Shown: one piece after another, positions 33,283 through 42,033 of the stretch
How positions within the stretch are numbered: position 1 is the first letter of the stretch
How the letters are laid out: every line of letters begins with the position of its first letter
Assembly (NCBI RefSeq): GCF_013343715.1
Contig: NZ_JABUNR010000005.1
Coordinates: 1 to 64,000 of the forward strand
From: Mesobacillus harenae
Lineage (GTDB): Bacteria; Bacillota; Bacilli; Bacillales; Cytobacillaceae
Reading direction: 5' to 3'
DNA length: 64,000 nt
Program-made: the position numbers and the translations under genes
Notes under the pieces: model-generated
The model's input: only the letters and a program-made list of their open reading frames with translations
Databases searched by the model: none
What the model was told of the DNA's origin: nothing

Positions 33283-34164
33283 TTAAACTTTTTCCGGAGT
33301 GGCCTCATAGTTATAAAAGCCTTTTCCGGTTTTGCGTCCAAGCTCACCTTTTTCAACCTTTTCTGCTACGATTCTGGATGGCTTATCCCGCTCATCCCCT
33401 GTTTCCTGATAACGTTGCATCCTAACTAAATAATTAACATCAATTCCGGTCAGATCCATTAATGCAAACGGGCCGATTGGATGGTTAAGAGCTTTTTTAC
33501 AGACAATGTCAATATCTTCGTGACTGGCAACACCGGATTCTAAAAGATAAACTGCTTCATCCATCAGCTTTCCTAAGATGCGGTTGGCAACAAAACCTGA
33601 GATTTCCTTATTCAACAGCACAGGTACTTTGTTTATCGATTTAACAAATGCAACAGCGGTGTCGGCTGTTTCTTCAGATGTATGAGGCCCGCGAACAACC
33701 TCGACAAGTTCCATGACCAATGCTGGATTGAAGAAATGCACATTGCATACCTTCTCCGGCCTGGCTGTTACGTCAGCAAGCTTCGAGCTAACGATGGTTG
33801 AACTGTTTGTTGCAAGAATCGCATGTTTCTGAGTGATTTGGTCAAGCTTTGAAAAAAGCTCTCTCTTAACTTCTAGCTTTTCGACAATTGCTTCAATCAC
33901 CATATCAACGGAGCTTAATTCGGCTAGTTCAGTAGTAAATAGGATTCTATTAAAGGCTGACTCAACAGCTTCAGCTGTATATCTACCTTTACTTACGCGT
34001 TTTTGCATCTGTTCTTCTAGAATTCCCTTGCCCTTATTTAGGCTTTCCTGACTAATGTCCTGCAGTATGACTGAATAACCGGCGAGTGCACTGACCATTG
34101 CGATTTGGGCCCCCATCGCTCCTGCTCCAACGACAGCGACCTTATTAATAGCGTTAATTGGCAT
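33283..34164 (-). CDS. 3-hydroxyacyl-CoA dehydrogenase
   Basis: NAD-dependent 3-hydroxyacyl-CoA oxidation. 293 aa; GAGAMGAQIAMVSALAG Rossmann motif at about 11-27, catalytic His in CNVHFFNPALVMELVEVV and NHPIGPFALMDLTGID. The start overlaps the end of the acyl-CoA ligase by 11 bp, indicating translational coupling; GGGAGAG precedes the ATG. One of two such enzymes in the cluster. Confidence 0.93.
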   Translation of the reverse strand: MPINAINKVAVVGAGAMGAQIAMVSALAGYSVILQDISQESLNKGKGILEEQMQKRVSKGRYTAEAVESAFNRILFTTELAELSSVDMVIEAIVEKLEVKRELFSKLDQITQKHAILATNSSTIVSSKLADVTARPEKVCNVHFFNPALVMELVEVVRGPHTSEETADTAVAFVKSINKVPVLLNKEISGFVANRILGKLMDEAVYLLESGVASHEDIDIVCKKALNHPIGPFALMDLTGIDVNYLVRMQRYQETGDERDKPSRIVAEKVEKGELGRKTGKGFYNYEATPEKV

Positions 34165-35776
34165 TATTTTGCTCTCCCTTCTCCAGTTCCTCTTTTACTA
34201 GCAGCCTTTTTAATAGCTTTCCAACTGTATTCCTTGGAAGTGATCCCCTTACATCAATTACCTTTGGTACTTTGTAAGGTGTCAATTTGGAGTAACAGTA
34301 CCCACGGAGTTCATCTAGATCGATTTCGCGCCCGGTTTTTGGAACCACATAGGCTTTAACTAGTTCTCCGTGTTCCTCGTGGGGAATTCCGACTACTGCC
34401 GCTTCTTGGATATCTGGATGTTCATAGAGAACTCCTTCAATTTCCTGTGGGTAAATGTTAAAGCCGCCTACAATAATCATTTCCTTTTTCCTGCCTACGA
34501 TATAGAAATATCCTTCATCATCCATCATCGCGAGATCTCCGGTATATAACCAGCCGTTTTGGAGTGCCGTGTGTGTGTCTGCTTCGTTATTCCAGTACCC
34601 TTTCATTATTTGCGGTCCTTTTATCAGCAGTTCTCCGACCGATTTTGGGCCAAGTTCATTATTGCTGTCATCGATAATCATACAATCCGTTTCTGGCATA
34701 GGAATTCCAATGCTTCCAACTTTTCTGATTCCGAAAGGGGGATTGCGGTGAGTCGAAGGTGAAGCTTCTGACAAACCAAAGCCCTCCCCGATCGTCGCGC
34801 CCGTTAATTGTTCAAAACGCTTGATTATCTCTACAGGCAGTGGCGCTGATCCGGACGAACATATTTTCAGGCAGCTTAGTCCGAACTGCTCAATTTTTGG
34901 GTGATTGACGAACGCATTATACATCTTTGGTACACCTGGAAAGAATGTTGGCTGATATTTTTTTGTTTTTTCTAGAACATCGTTTATTTCAAATTTCCTA
35001 AAAAGCAGGATCTTTGCTCCTATATAGATTCCTAGATTCATCGCACTGGTCATCGCGTACACATGATACAGGGGGGTCGCCGTAAGAACGGTTTCCTCCC
35101 CTTTGAGCATTTTGCCGCCGTACATGGTAAAGCTTTGAACTACATTGGCGACAAGATTAGAATGAGTAAGCATGGCCCCTTTCATTTTCCCTGACGTACC
35201 GCCTGTATATTGAATAACGGCCACATCTTCGTTAACATCCACGGAAACCGGAACATCAATTGGGTCTGATTCTTGGATCATTTCATCTAGACTTGTAAAA
35301 CCGTCCCATGGCTCAGAACCGCATTGCGAAGCGATCAATCGCTTGAAATGGTAGAGACCATTCACTTCTAAAATGGTTTTTTTAGCTAATGGATCTGCTA
35401 CAATATAGGCGACCTGGGCGTCATTCACTATCTGCAGGAGCTCCCTTGGTGTATACATTGGATTGATTTGGACGACGGTAAGTCCAAGAGCATGTGCTGC
35501 ATAATAAGAGACAATGTAATCTGGATGATTGGCAAGCATTAATCCGATTCGCTGGCCCTTTTGAAAGCCAAGGTTTCTCCACGCTTCTGCAAGGCGATCA
35601 ACTTTGTCCTTTAGCTGAAGATAGGATAATGTTTCATCCTCAAAAATGATAGCCGTTTTAGACTGATACTCGTCAGCTGATTGAGCGAGCATTTGGTAGA
35701 GCGATATTTCTGGCAGCTGTATGGAGGCATTTTCCTTATAAAACTTAAACCATGGACGACTTTTTAAACTTTGCAA
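34154..35776 (-). CDS. Acyl-CoA ligase (AMP-forming)
   Basis: Activates a carboxylic acid imported by the neighbouring TRAP transporter to its CoA thioester (inference from context). 540 aa; IQYTGGTSGKMKGAMLTH is the P-loop-like motif, here with Gly in place of the usual first Ser. GEGFGLSEASP, GWLYTGDLA and IIVGGFNIYP are intact, and PRNTVGKLLKR carries the catalytic Lys. Probable TTG start with GGGAGG upstream; no better ATG nearby. Ligase subfamily and substrate cannot be decided by eye. Confidence 0.9.
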   Translation of the reverse strand: MQSLKSRPWFKFYKENASIQLPEISLYQMLAQSADEYQSKTAIIFEDETLSYLQLKDKVDRLAEAWRNLGFQKGQRIGLMLANHPDYIVSYYAAHALGLTVVQINPMYTPRELLQIVNDAQVAYIVADPLAKKTILEVNGLYHFKRLIASQCGSEPWDGFTSLDEMIQESDPIDVPVSVDVNEDVAVIQYTGGTSGKMKGAMLTHSNLVANVVQSFTMYGGKMLKGEETVLTATPLYHVYAMTSAMNLGIYIGAKILLFRKFEINDVLEKTKKYQPTFFPGVPKMYNAFVNHPKIEQFGLSCLKICSSGSAPLPVEIIKRFEQLTGATIGEGFGLSEASPSTHRNPPFGIRKVGSIGIPMPETDCMIIDDSNNELGPKSVGELLIKGPQIMKGYWNNEADTHTALQNGWLYTGDLAMMDDEGYFYIVGRKKEMIIVGGFNIYPQEIEGVLYEHPDIQEAAVVGIPHEEHGELVKAYVVPKTGREIDLDELRGYCYSKLTPYKVPKVIDVRGSLPRNTVGKLLKRLLVKEELEKGEQNNAN

Positions 35777-35798
35777 AGGTTTTTCATCCTCCCGTACT

Positions 35799-36809
35799 TT
35801 ATTCTAGAACACCCTGTTCCTCATAATATTTTTTTGCGCCAGGATGAAGTGTCTCCGGATCGATTCCATCGAAGGCAGTTTCAAGTGTGAAATGCTTTGC
35901 GCGCTCTGGAATCTGTTCTTCAAAAGAGTCCATATTGTCCCAGAAAATTTTCGTTAAATTGTAAACATAATCTTCTTCCATATCCTTACGAACGGTCAGC
36001 ATGGAAACAGCAGTATAGGTAGGAATTTCTTCATCCTGTCCCTTATATGTTCCTGAAGGAAGATTATCGAAGGAAATACCAAAACCTTTTTCATTAATGC
36101 TTTCCAATTTTCCCTGGTCGATTGGTATGACTTTGATTGGGTTTGTCATTTCAATTTCTTGAAGTGCTGTAACGGTTGGTGCTCCACCACCTACAAAGAC
36201 ATCAACATTTCCGTCTGACAGCATCGATGCTCCGTCTGAATAATTCCCATAAGAAATTTTACCGCCCGAACTTTCAATCGACTTTTCGTCAATTCCATAT
36301 TCCTCCATCATTCTCCAGAACGCGACCGGTCCGCCGCCGCCTTTTGGCCCAAGGAATATATGCTGGTCAACGATATCCTCAATTGTATTAATATCACTAT
36401 TTTTCTGTAATGTAGCGATGGTTTGGTATACAGGATAAAGAGAAGCAACACTTGAAACTGTATCTAGCTTTTCAGCAAAGCTTCCTTCACCTTTAATTGC
36501 ATCAGAGAAATCAGAGGTATAATTGATTCCCATATGAATATCTCCAATATCAAGTGATTTTAGGTTGGCTGTAGAGCCTCCTTCAATTTGAGATGCATTA
36601 AGATCGCTAAAGTTGTCCATATAAACCTCTGACATGACGGTAGTGATTGGGAACCAGCCTGATCCCATCGGACCAGAGCCAATTTTCAGGAATTTTTCTG
36701 GTGCTTCAACTTTTCCATCATCCCCACTTCCACTCGTTTCATCAGACCCACAAGCTGCCATAAGGAACATGCTAAACATAAGTAAAAGACTAATCGTTAA
36801 TTTTTTCAT
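35799..36809 (-). CDS. TAXI-family TRAP transporter solute receptor (lipoprotein)
   Basis: Extracytoplasmic substrate-binding component. 336 aa from MKKLTISLLL; a lipoprotein signal ends in LMAAC, followed by an acidic/serine linker and the TAXI domain starting FLKIGSGPMGSGWFPIT. AGAGGTGG precedes this ATG; an upstream ATG overlaps the permease gene. TAXI receptors work with fused DctQM permeases such as the one just upstream. Known TAXI ligands are mainly amino acids and dicarboxylates, but the ligand here is unknown; the operon suggests an acid fed to beta-oxidation. Confidence 0.92.
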   Translation of the reverse strand: MKKLTISLLLMFSMFLMAACGSDETSGSGDDGKVEAPEKFLKIGSGPMGSGWFPITTVMSEVYMDNFSDLNASQIEGGSTANLKSLDIGDIHMGINYTSDFSDAIKGEGSFAEKLDTVSSVASLYPVYQTIATLQKNSDINTIEDIVDQHIFLGPKGGGGPVAFWRMMEEYGIDEKSIESSGGKISYGNYSDGASMLSDGNVDVFVGGGAPTVTALQEIEMTNPIKVIPIDQGKLESINEKGFGISFDNLPSGTYKGQDEEIPTYTAVSMLTVRKDMEEDYVYNLTKIFWDNMDSFEEQIPERAKHFTLETAFDGIDPETLHPGAKKYYEEQGVLE

Positions 36810-36837
36810 TTTTATATCCACCTCTCCAATCTTTCTA

Positions 36838-38793
36838 TTAAACATTCAAATGTTTTGGTGCCTCGGTCAAAACAGACCGCTTTTGCCAGACATAAACCAG
36901 CACGAATACTGCAAGTCCAATTAAATCTGTCATGAATCCGGGAATGACAAGCACAAAGGCTGCTGCAAAGAGCAAAATCCTCTGGACAGGATTTAAACCA
37001 ATGATTAAGTAATTTTCAACAGCTGCTGAGAATAAGAAACAGCTAACTAACGCGCTCGCAACTGCTAGCGTAACTTGAAGTGTATTCCCATTTTGCAGCA
37101 GTAATTCAGGGTTGTACACAAAGATAAATGGGATTAAGAATCCGCCTGCCCCGATCCGCATAGCATAAAACGCAGTGGCATTTGGATTTGACCCTGCAAT
37201 TCCAGCCGTTGTGTAGGCTGTTATTGCCACTGGAGGTGTCAGACCGGATAATACACCAAAATAAAACACAAACATATGAGCGGCAATCAAGTTAACACCT
37301 GCATCAACAAGAGCTGGAACACCAAGGACTGCTAAAATGACGTAAGCCGAAACAGTCGGCATTCCCATCCCAAGTATGATGGAAGCAAGCGCAATCAAAA
37401 TTAACAGCAGGAACAATTGTCCGCCTGCCAGGTCGATGACGAACCTTGAGAAATTCAATCCTAGTCCAGTCAGTGAGACTGCACCGACAATGATGCCAGC
37501 TGTCGCACAAGCAGCAATGACGGAAAGAGATCCGCGAATTCCACTTTCCAGCGCTGCCAAAATATCCAAGAAGTTCATTCTGGTCGCCTTCCTGATCCAA
37601 CTAATCGCGACTGTTAACAGGATGCCATAAAATCCTGCTTTCATCGGGCTGTATCCATAAATCATAAGCGCGATGATCGCGAAGATCGGCAGGAAAAGAT
37701 AGCCTTCTCTTAACAGGATCTTAACCGGATCAGGCAGCTTTTCTTTTGGGATTCCAGAAAGCTTTAGCCGCTTTGCATGGAAATAGACAATAAAGCCTGC
37801 AATTAAGAAATAGATGACTGCCGGAATAAGGGCATACAAAGCTAGCTTTATATACGGCACACCCGTTGCTTCTGCCATAATGAATACAGATGCTCCCATA
37901 ATAGGCGGCATGATCTGCCCGCCTTGAGAGGCAACCGCTTCCACAGCAGCTGAAAACTTTTTCGAATACCCAAGTTTCTTCATCAGTGGGATCGTAAATG
38001 ACCCCGTAATAGCAGCATTTGCAGCACCGTTCCCGGTAATCGTTGAAACAAGACCGCTCGCCCCAACTGCAGACAGAGCAGGGCCTCCAGTTTTGTTTCC
38101 AAGAGCTCCGAATGCAAAATTTGTGAAAAACTGACCTCCGCCAGATTTCATCAAAAATGAGCCAAAGATAACAAACAGGACCAGTATCGTCGAACTCACG
38201 TAAATCGGAGAACTAAAGATTCCAAGCGTACTATTAAACATTTGGTCGATCATCTTGCCATACCTTGCACCTGGATGGGCAAGGATTCCTGGAAAATACT
38301 GACCAAAGAAAATATAGACGAGGAAGAACAGGCCAATCAGCATCATGAAGAATCCATTTGTTCTCCTAGTTGCTTCAAGGATCAAACCAAGCAGGAGTGT
38401 GCCAAAAATCATGTCATTATTGCTGACATTCCCTTGCCGGCTTTGAATTTCTTCGGCGCCAGCCATTATATAGGCACCGACCACCATCGTGAGAATTAGA
38501 AACAAAACATCGATGGCTCCAAATTTATTTCCTTTCTTAAACGGAAACAGCAGAAAGATCAATAACAAGGCCCATACGACATGAATACTTCTTTGCTCCC
38601 ATGATGGCAGTGTTCCAAAACCTGCTGTATACACATGAAAAATCGACATCCCAATTGCCAAAAGCGTAACAATTAACATATAGACTCTTGTTTTATTCCA
38701 GCCTTCTTTCCTGGAATGCCAAAGTTCTTCGATAAAGGCAGGTTTTTCTTTTACCGTTGTGTCAATCTTCCCCGCAGACTGTTCTTCAGCCAT
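36838..38793 (-). CDS. TRAP transporter permease, 4TM/12TM fusion
   Basis: 651 aa with about 16-18 hydrophobic segments: an N-terminal DctQ-like four-helix part (about 35-190) and a DctM-like large permease (about 190-600) with GGGQFFTNFAFGALGNKTGG, SASGLVSTITGNGAANAAITGS-like and MGMPTVSAYVILAVLG motifs. It is an ion-driven importer using the TAXI receptor encoded downstream. ATG start with AGGGAGGG. A 33-bp gap to the upstream SDR gene; the same operon. Confidence 0.93.
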   Translation of the reverse strand: MAEEQSAGKIDTTVKEKPAFIEELWHSRKEGWNKTRVYMLIVTLLAIGMSIFHVYTAGFGTLPSWEQRSIHVVWALLLIFLLFPFKKGNKFGAIDVLFLILTMVVGAYIMAGAEEIQSRQGNVSNNDMIFGTLLLGLILEATRRTNGFFMMLIGLFFLVYIFFGQYFPGILAHPGARYGKMIDQMFNSTLGIFSSPIYVSSTILVLFVIFGSFLMKSGGGQFFTNFAFGALGNKTGGPALSAVGASGLVSTITGNGAANAAITGSFTIPLMKKLGYSKKFSAAVEAVASQGGQIMPPIMGASVFIMAEATGVPYIKLALYALIPAVIYFLIAGFIVYFHAKRLKLSGIPKEKLPDPVKILLREGYLFLPIFAIIALMIYGYSPMKAGFYGILLTVAISWIRKATRMNFLDILAALESGIRGSLSVIAACATAGIIVGAVSLTGLGLNFSRFVIDLAGGQLFLLLILIALASIILGMGMPTVSAYVILAVLGVPALVDAGVNLIAAHMFVFYFGVLSGLTPPVAITAYTTAGIAGSNPNATAFYAMRIGAGGFLIPFIFVYNPELLLQNGNTLQVTLAVASALVSCFLFSAAVENYLIIGLNPVQRILLFAAAFVLVIPGFMTDLIGLAVFVLVYVWQKRSVLTEAPKHLNV

Positions 38794-38826
38794 TTTTATC
38801 CCTCCCTTAACGTAATGCGTCAGGCG

Positions 38827-39618
38827 CTAAAGCGTACTGCCGCCATCTACGGATAGCACTTGTCCTGTTACAAAATCACTGGCAGGGCTGGCGAAGAAAA
38901 GGGCTGCTCCCTTTAAGGCCTGATCATCTCCAATTCTTCCGAGAGGGTTGTGGTTTTTAATCTCCTCCCCTTTATCAGCCAGCACATGTTTTGTCATTGT
39001 GGTTGGAAAGAAACCCGGGGCAATTGCATTAACATAAATGTTATGCTGCGCCCATTTTCTTGCGAGATCCCTTGTAAAGTGATGAACAGCTGCTTTACTA
39101 GTGCTGTAGCCAATCGCATTCAGTACCTCAGGAGGTTCTGCCTTTACACCAGCTGCAGACCCGATGTTGATAATCTTACCGGACCTTTGTGCAATCATCT
39201 GCTTTCCCACTTCTTTTGTAACCAGAAAGGTTCCCGTCAGATTGACGTTCAGTACTTTTTGCCAGCCATCAAGCGGCATGTCCTCAACAGACGCTCCCCA
39301 AGTTGCTCCACTGTTATTTACCAGGATATCGATTTGTCCAAAATCACTAATGACTTTTTCGACTGTATCCTTTACATCCTCTTCGTTCTGGATATTGCAT
39401 GCGTAGCCTTTTGCTTTTATGCCGAAAGTATTTTCCAGATACCGAGCCGTTTCTTCGCACTGTTCAAGCTTTCGGGAGCAAACAGCAATATGACAGCCTG
39501 AGGAGGCGTAAATTTCGGCAATTTGGCGGCCAAGCCCTCTTCCTCCGCCAGTAATAAATGCGACTTTGTTATCAATGTTAAACAAGTCAGCCTGGCTTTT
39601 TATTTCTTCATTCATCAA
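38827..39618 (-). CDS. Short-chain dehydrogenase/reductase
   Basis: NAD(P)-dependent oxidoreductase. 263 aa; TGGGRGLGRQIAEIYA cofactor motif (about 23-38), NNSGATWG, catalytic Ser in IGSAAGV, and the YSTSKAA Tyr/Lys pair. GLGRI..QAL..AALFFASPAS and VTGQVLSVDGG complete the classical SDR C-terminus. The start codon overlaps the acyl-CoA dehydrogenase stop (ATGA), implying translational coupling. May oxidise a hydroxy- or keto-acyl intermediate; an SDR in place of a second hydroxyacyl-CoA dehydrogenase is common. Confidence 0.92.
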   Translation of the reverse strand: MMNEEIKSQADLFNIDNKVAFITGGGRGLGRQIAEIYASSGCHIAVCSRKLEQCEETARYLENTFGIKAKGYACNIQNEEDVKDTVEKVISDFGQIDILVNNSGATWGASVEDMPLDGWQKVLNVNLTGTFLVTKEVGKQMIAQRSGKIINIGSAAGVKAEPPEVLNAIGYSTSKAAVHHFTRDLARKWAQHNIYVNAIAPGFFPTTMTKHVLADKGEEIKNHNPLGRIGDDQALKGAALFFASPASDFVTGQVLSVDGGSTL

Positions 39619-40763
39619 TTTTCCTCCAAAATTCTTCTGGCAATAATTAACCGCTGAATTTCATTTGTCCCTTCGTAAATCTTGGTAATTCTTGCATCCC
39701 GATAGAAGCGTTCGACAGGATAGTCGGATACATAACCCATTCCGCCATGGATTTGAACAGCTTTATCAGCAACTCGATTGAATACTTCTGAAGCAAATAA
39801 CTTAGCCATTGAAGCTTCCTTAATCACCTTTGTTCCTTCATCGATCATATAAGCTGCCTTTAAAGTAAGAGCTCTGGCTGCTTCGGTTTCTGTTGCCATG
39901 TCAGCAAGCATCCACTGGATTGCCTGGTTGCTGGCAATCGGCTTACCGAACTGGATTCTTTCCTTAGCATAGGATGCGGATAGTTCAATAAGCTTGTCGC
40001 AAGATCCGACAGACCGTGCTGCCAATCCTACCCGTCCTTCTCCTAGAATTTTCAACGCTGACATATAACCCATTCCAACTTCACCGATGACGTTTTCTTC
40101 TGGCACAACACAATCTTCAAAAATCAGCTGAGCTGTATATGAACCTCTTAAGCCCATTTTTTTGTCTTTTTTACCAATCGTAAAGCCAGGGAAATCCTTC
40201 TCAACAAGGAATGCGGTAATGCCTCCCTTTGCCCCCTTGTCCTTGTCTGTCAAGGCAAACACGGTAAACACATCAGCAACCGGTGCATTGGTGATGAAGT
40301 GCTTTGTGCCATTAAGGATCCAATTGCTGCCGCTTTTCTCGGCTCTTGTTGCTAGATTGGTAGCATCTGAACCTGCTCCTGGTTCAGATAGGGCGAAGGC
40401 AGCAATCTTTCTGCCAGCTGCCATATCCGGCAAGTATTTTTGTTTTAAATGGTCTGACGCAAGCTTTACTAGACCAGTACTTCCGATTCCAGTATGGGCG
40501 CTAATCAAACTGACAAAGCCGTTATGAGTCCGTCCGAGCTGCTCAAGCACTACCGCTTTTCCGACTGCATTTAACCCAATACCTCCATACTCTTCTGGAA
40601 TACTGATTCCAAATAAGCCTAACTCCTTTGCCTGTTCGACAAGATGCTGAGGAATTTGGTCTTCATCTTCGATTTGCTGTGCGAAAGGTTCAACTTCTTT
40701 CTCGACAAAGTTTTTAACCATTTGTTTCATCTGTTCAATTTCTTGTGGAAGTGTAGCTTGCAT
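39615..40763 (-). CDS. Acyl-CoA dehydrogenase, first gene of sigma-54 operon
   Basis: Flavoenzyme for alpha,beta-desaturation. 382 aa from MQATLPQEIEQ; FALSEPGAGSDA FAD motif near 130-141 and catalytic Glu in KIYEGTNEIQRL. The ATG at 40763 is chosen because AAGGAGG is 8 bases upstream and the sigma-54 promoter at 40800-40815 would start transcription near 40788, which leaves no leader for the longer frame starting at 40790. Very similar to the enzyme at 29121-30269. Confidence 0.95.
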   Translation of the reverse strand: MQATLPQEIEQMKQMVKNFVEKEVEPFAQQIEDEDQIPQHLVEQAKELGLFGISIPEEYGGIGLNAVGKAVVLEQLGRTHNGFVSLISAHTGIGSTGLVKLASDHLKQKYLPDMAAGRKIAAFALSEPGAGSDATNLATRAEKSGSNWILNGTKHFITNAPVADVFTVFALTDKDKGAKGGITAFLVEKDFPGFTIGKKDKKMGLRGSYTAQLIFEDCVVPEENVIGEVGMGYMSALKILGEGRVGLAARSVGSCDKLIELSASYAKERIQFGKPIASNQAIQWMLADMATETEAARALTLKAAYMIDEGTKVIKEASMAKLFASEVFNRVADKAVQIHGGMGYVSDYPVERFYRDARITKIYEGTNEIQRLIIARRILEEN

Positions 40764-40799
40764 ATGTATAGCCTCCTTGATTGTTTTCATTTTTACAGT

Positions 40800-40815
40800 T
40801 GCAAGAATCGTGCCA
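40800..40815 (-). promoter_or_regulatory. Sigma-54 (-24/-12) promoter of the catabolic operon
   Basis: Minus strand TGGCAC-GATTC-TTGCA matches the consensus TGGCAC-N5-TTGCW with no mismatch. Predicted start near 40788, about 25 nt before the start codon. An activator gene and palindromic upstream sites complete the arrangement. Confidence 0.88.
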
Positions 40816-40818
40816 AAA

Positions 40819-40832
40819 GTAAAACGCTTTCA
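40819..40832. promoter_or_regulatory. cre-like site adjoining the sigma-54 promoter
   Basis: GTAAAACGCTTTCA matches the CcpA consensus at all but the first two positions and lies immediately upstream of the -24 element, a place where bound CcpA could repress. Weak. Confidence 0.3.
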
Positions 40833-40865
40833 CGACACTATTCTGAACTTGTTAAAATTTTAGAA

Positions 40866-40959
40866 GATTCATATTTGAATCGACAAATATATACATTTCG
40901 ACATTGAATATAGGTTAATTCATGATTCTTTTTTGAATCGATCGATTCATTTTTGAATC
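40866..40959. promoter_or_regulatory. Three upstream activating palindromes (sigma-54 enhancer)
   Basis: GATTCATATTTGAATC (40866-40881), GATTCTTTTTTGAATC (40924-40939) and GATTCATTTTTGAATC (40944-40959). Two lie 20 bp apart and the third 58 bp away; between the adjacent pair TGAATCGATCGATTCA (40934-40949) is a perfect palindrome, so half-sites alternate every 10 bp. The distance from the promoter (about 50-145 bp) is typical of enhancers for sigma-54 activators. The activator is probably the 42034-43731 product. Confidence 0.82.
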
Positions 40960-41038
40960 AATTGATTTTTGTAGGACTATTTCTAGAGAATAAGCATGGA
41001 TATTTGCTATAGAGGTATGGTTTTATTGGAAATGAAGA

Positions 41039-41080
41039 AAAAAAAAACCACTAGTTTTCAATTTAATGACAACTAGTGGT
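41039..41080 (-). terminator. Terminator of the panE-like gene
   Basis: Minus strand ACCACTAGTT-loop-AACTAGTGGT followed by a run of about nine Ts; 10 bp after the stop codon. Confidence 0.93.
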
Positions 41081-41089
41081 GGAAATGGT

Positions 41090-42004
41090 TTATTTTCGTT
41101 GTTGTTCTTCTGCGAATTTTAAAAGTCCATGAATTGTGTTGGTTAGGGGAACTTGGACATTTGTTTTTTCTGCTTTTCGGATAAGATAGCCGGTTAATGC
41201 ATCTGTTTCTAATTTTTTCCCATTTTTAAGATCCTGGAGCATTGATGTCTGATGGTCTTTTGCCCTTTCTGACGTGATAAATAGGTTTTCCAAGAACTCT
41301 TGCGGAAAGGAATAGCCCAGTTTATTTGCAACTGCCAACACTTCATTCCCAATTCCTTCTGCTAATTTACGTAAATGCGGGCTACCCAGCATATCTCCTA
41401 CACTAGCATTTGCGACCGCTGAAAGAGGATTAAAGGTAACATTCCATATGTACTTCTTCCATTTGTTCCTTAGGATATCTGATACTGTTTTAGCTGGGAT
41501 ATTTGCTTGTTCAAAAACTTGAGTAAAGAGCTGGCTTTTGCTTTCTGAATCACTGCCAAGCCCACCTATTACTAGTTGATAAAAGCCATTCTGTCTGAAA
41601 ATCCCAGGTGAAACGGACTTGGCCTGCACATAGGTGGCGGCAGAGAATACCCGCTCCTCACCAAACACCGACACTAGTACTTCTTCATTACTAACCCCAT
41701 TTTGTAAAGTTAAAATAAAGGTGTCTGGACCGCACGCAGCATTTATCTGCTGTGCTGCCTCCTCCGTATCCCCCGATTTCACACAAAAAAGCACCAATTC
41801 AGCATTCGATAATTCCTTTACATCATCTGTAAAATGTTCACTAACAACGATCAACTCTTCATCCTTATATACATGCAGCCCATTCTCCGTCATTTTTTCA
41901 AGGCTGCTTCCCCTGGCTATAAAAGTAACTTCGTGACCAGCTGAACTTAGCAGACTTCCAAAAAAAGCTCCCACAGCACCTGTGCCCATAATTCCGATTT
42001 TCAT
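41090..42004 (-). CDS. Ketopantoate reductase family protein (PanE/ApbA)
   Basis: NADPH-dependent reductase of 2-ketopantoate or a related 2-keto acid. 304 aa from MKIGIMGTGAVGAF with the GxGxxG motif, FCVKSGDTEEAA, catalytic Lys in RNKWKKYIWNVTFN, and a C-terminal LETDALTGYLIRKA. AGGAGG lies 4 bases before the ATG at 42004. It directly follows the sigma-54 activator gene (29 bp), so it may serve the catabolic pathway rather than pantothenate synthesis; panBCD genes are absent. Confidence 0.85.
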   Translation of the reverse strand: MKIGIMGTGAVGAFFGSLLSSAGHEVTFIARGSSLEKMTENGLHVYKDEELIVVSEHFTDDVKELSNAELVLFCVKSGDTEEAAQQINAACGPDTFILTLQNGVSNEEVLVSVFGEERVFSAATYVQAKSVSPGIFRQNGFYQLVIGGLGSDSESKSQLFTQVFEQANIPAKTVSDILRNKWKKYIWNVTFNPLSAVANASVGDMLGSPHLRKLAEGIGNEVLAVANKLGYSFPQEFLENLFITSERAKDHQTSMLQDLKNGKKLETDALTGYLIRKAEKTNVQVPLTNTIHGLLKFAEEQQRK

Positions 42005-42033
42005 AGTACCTCCTAGCGGCATAACCTGCCAGT

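Noticed and set aside
38950..39501. A 183-aa plus-strand ORF antisense to the SDR gene
   Set aside because: It is a shadow frame of a clearly coding SDR; cysteine- and phenylalanine-rich composition and no RBS.
39615..40790. Start of the first acyl-CoA dehydrogenase at 40790
   Set aside because: The predicted sigma-54 start lies near 40788 and a strong AAGGAGG serves the ATG at 40763.
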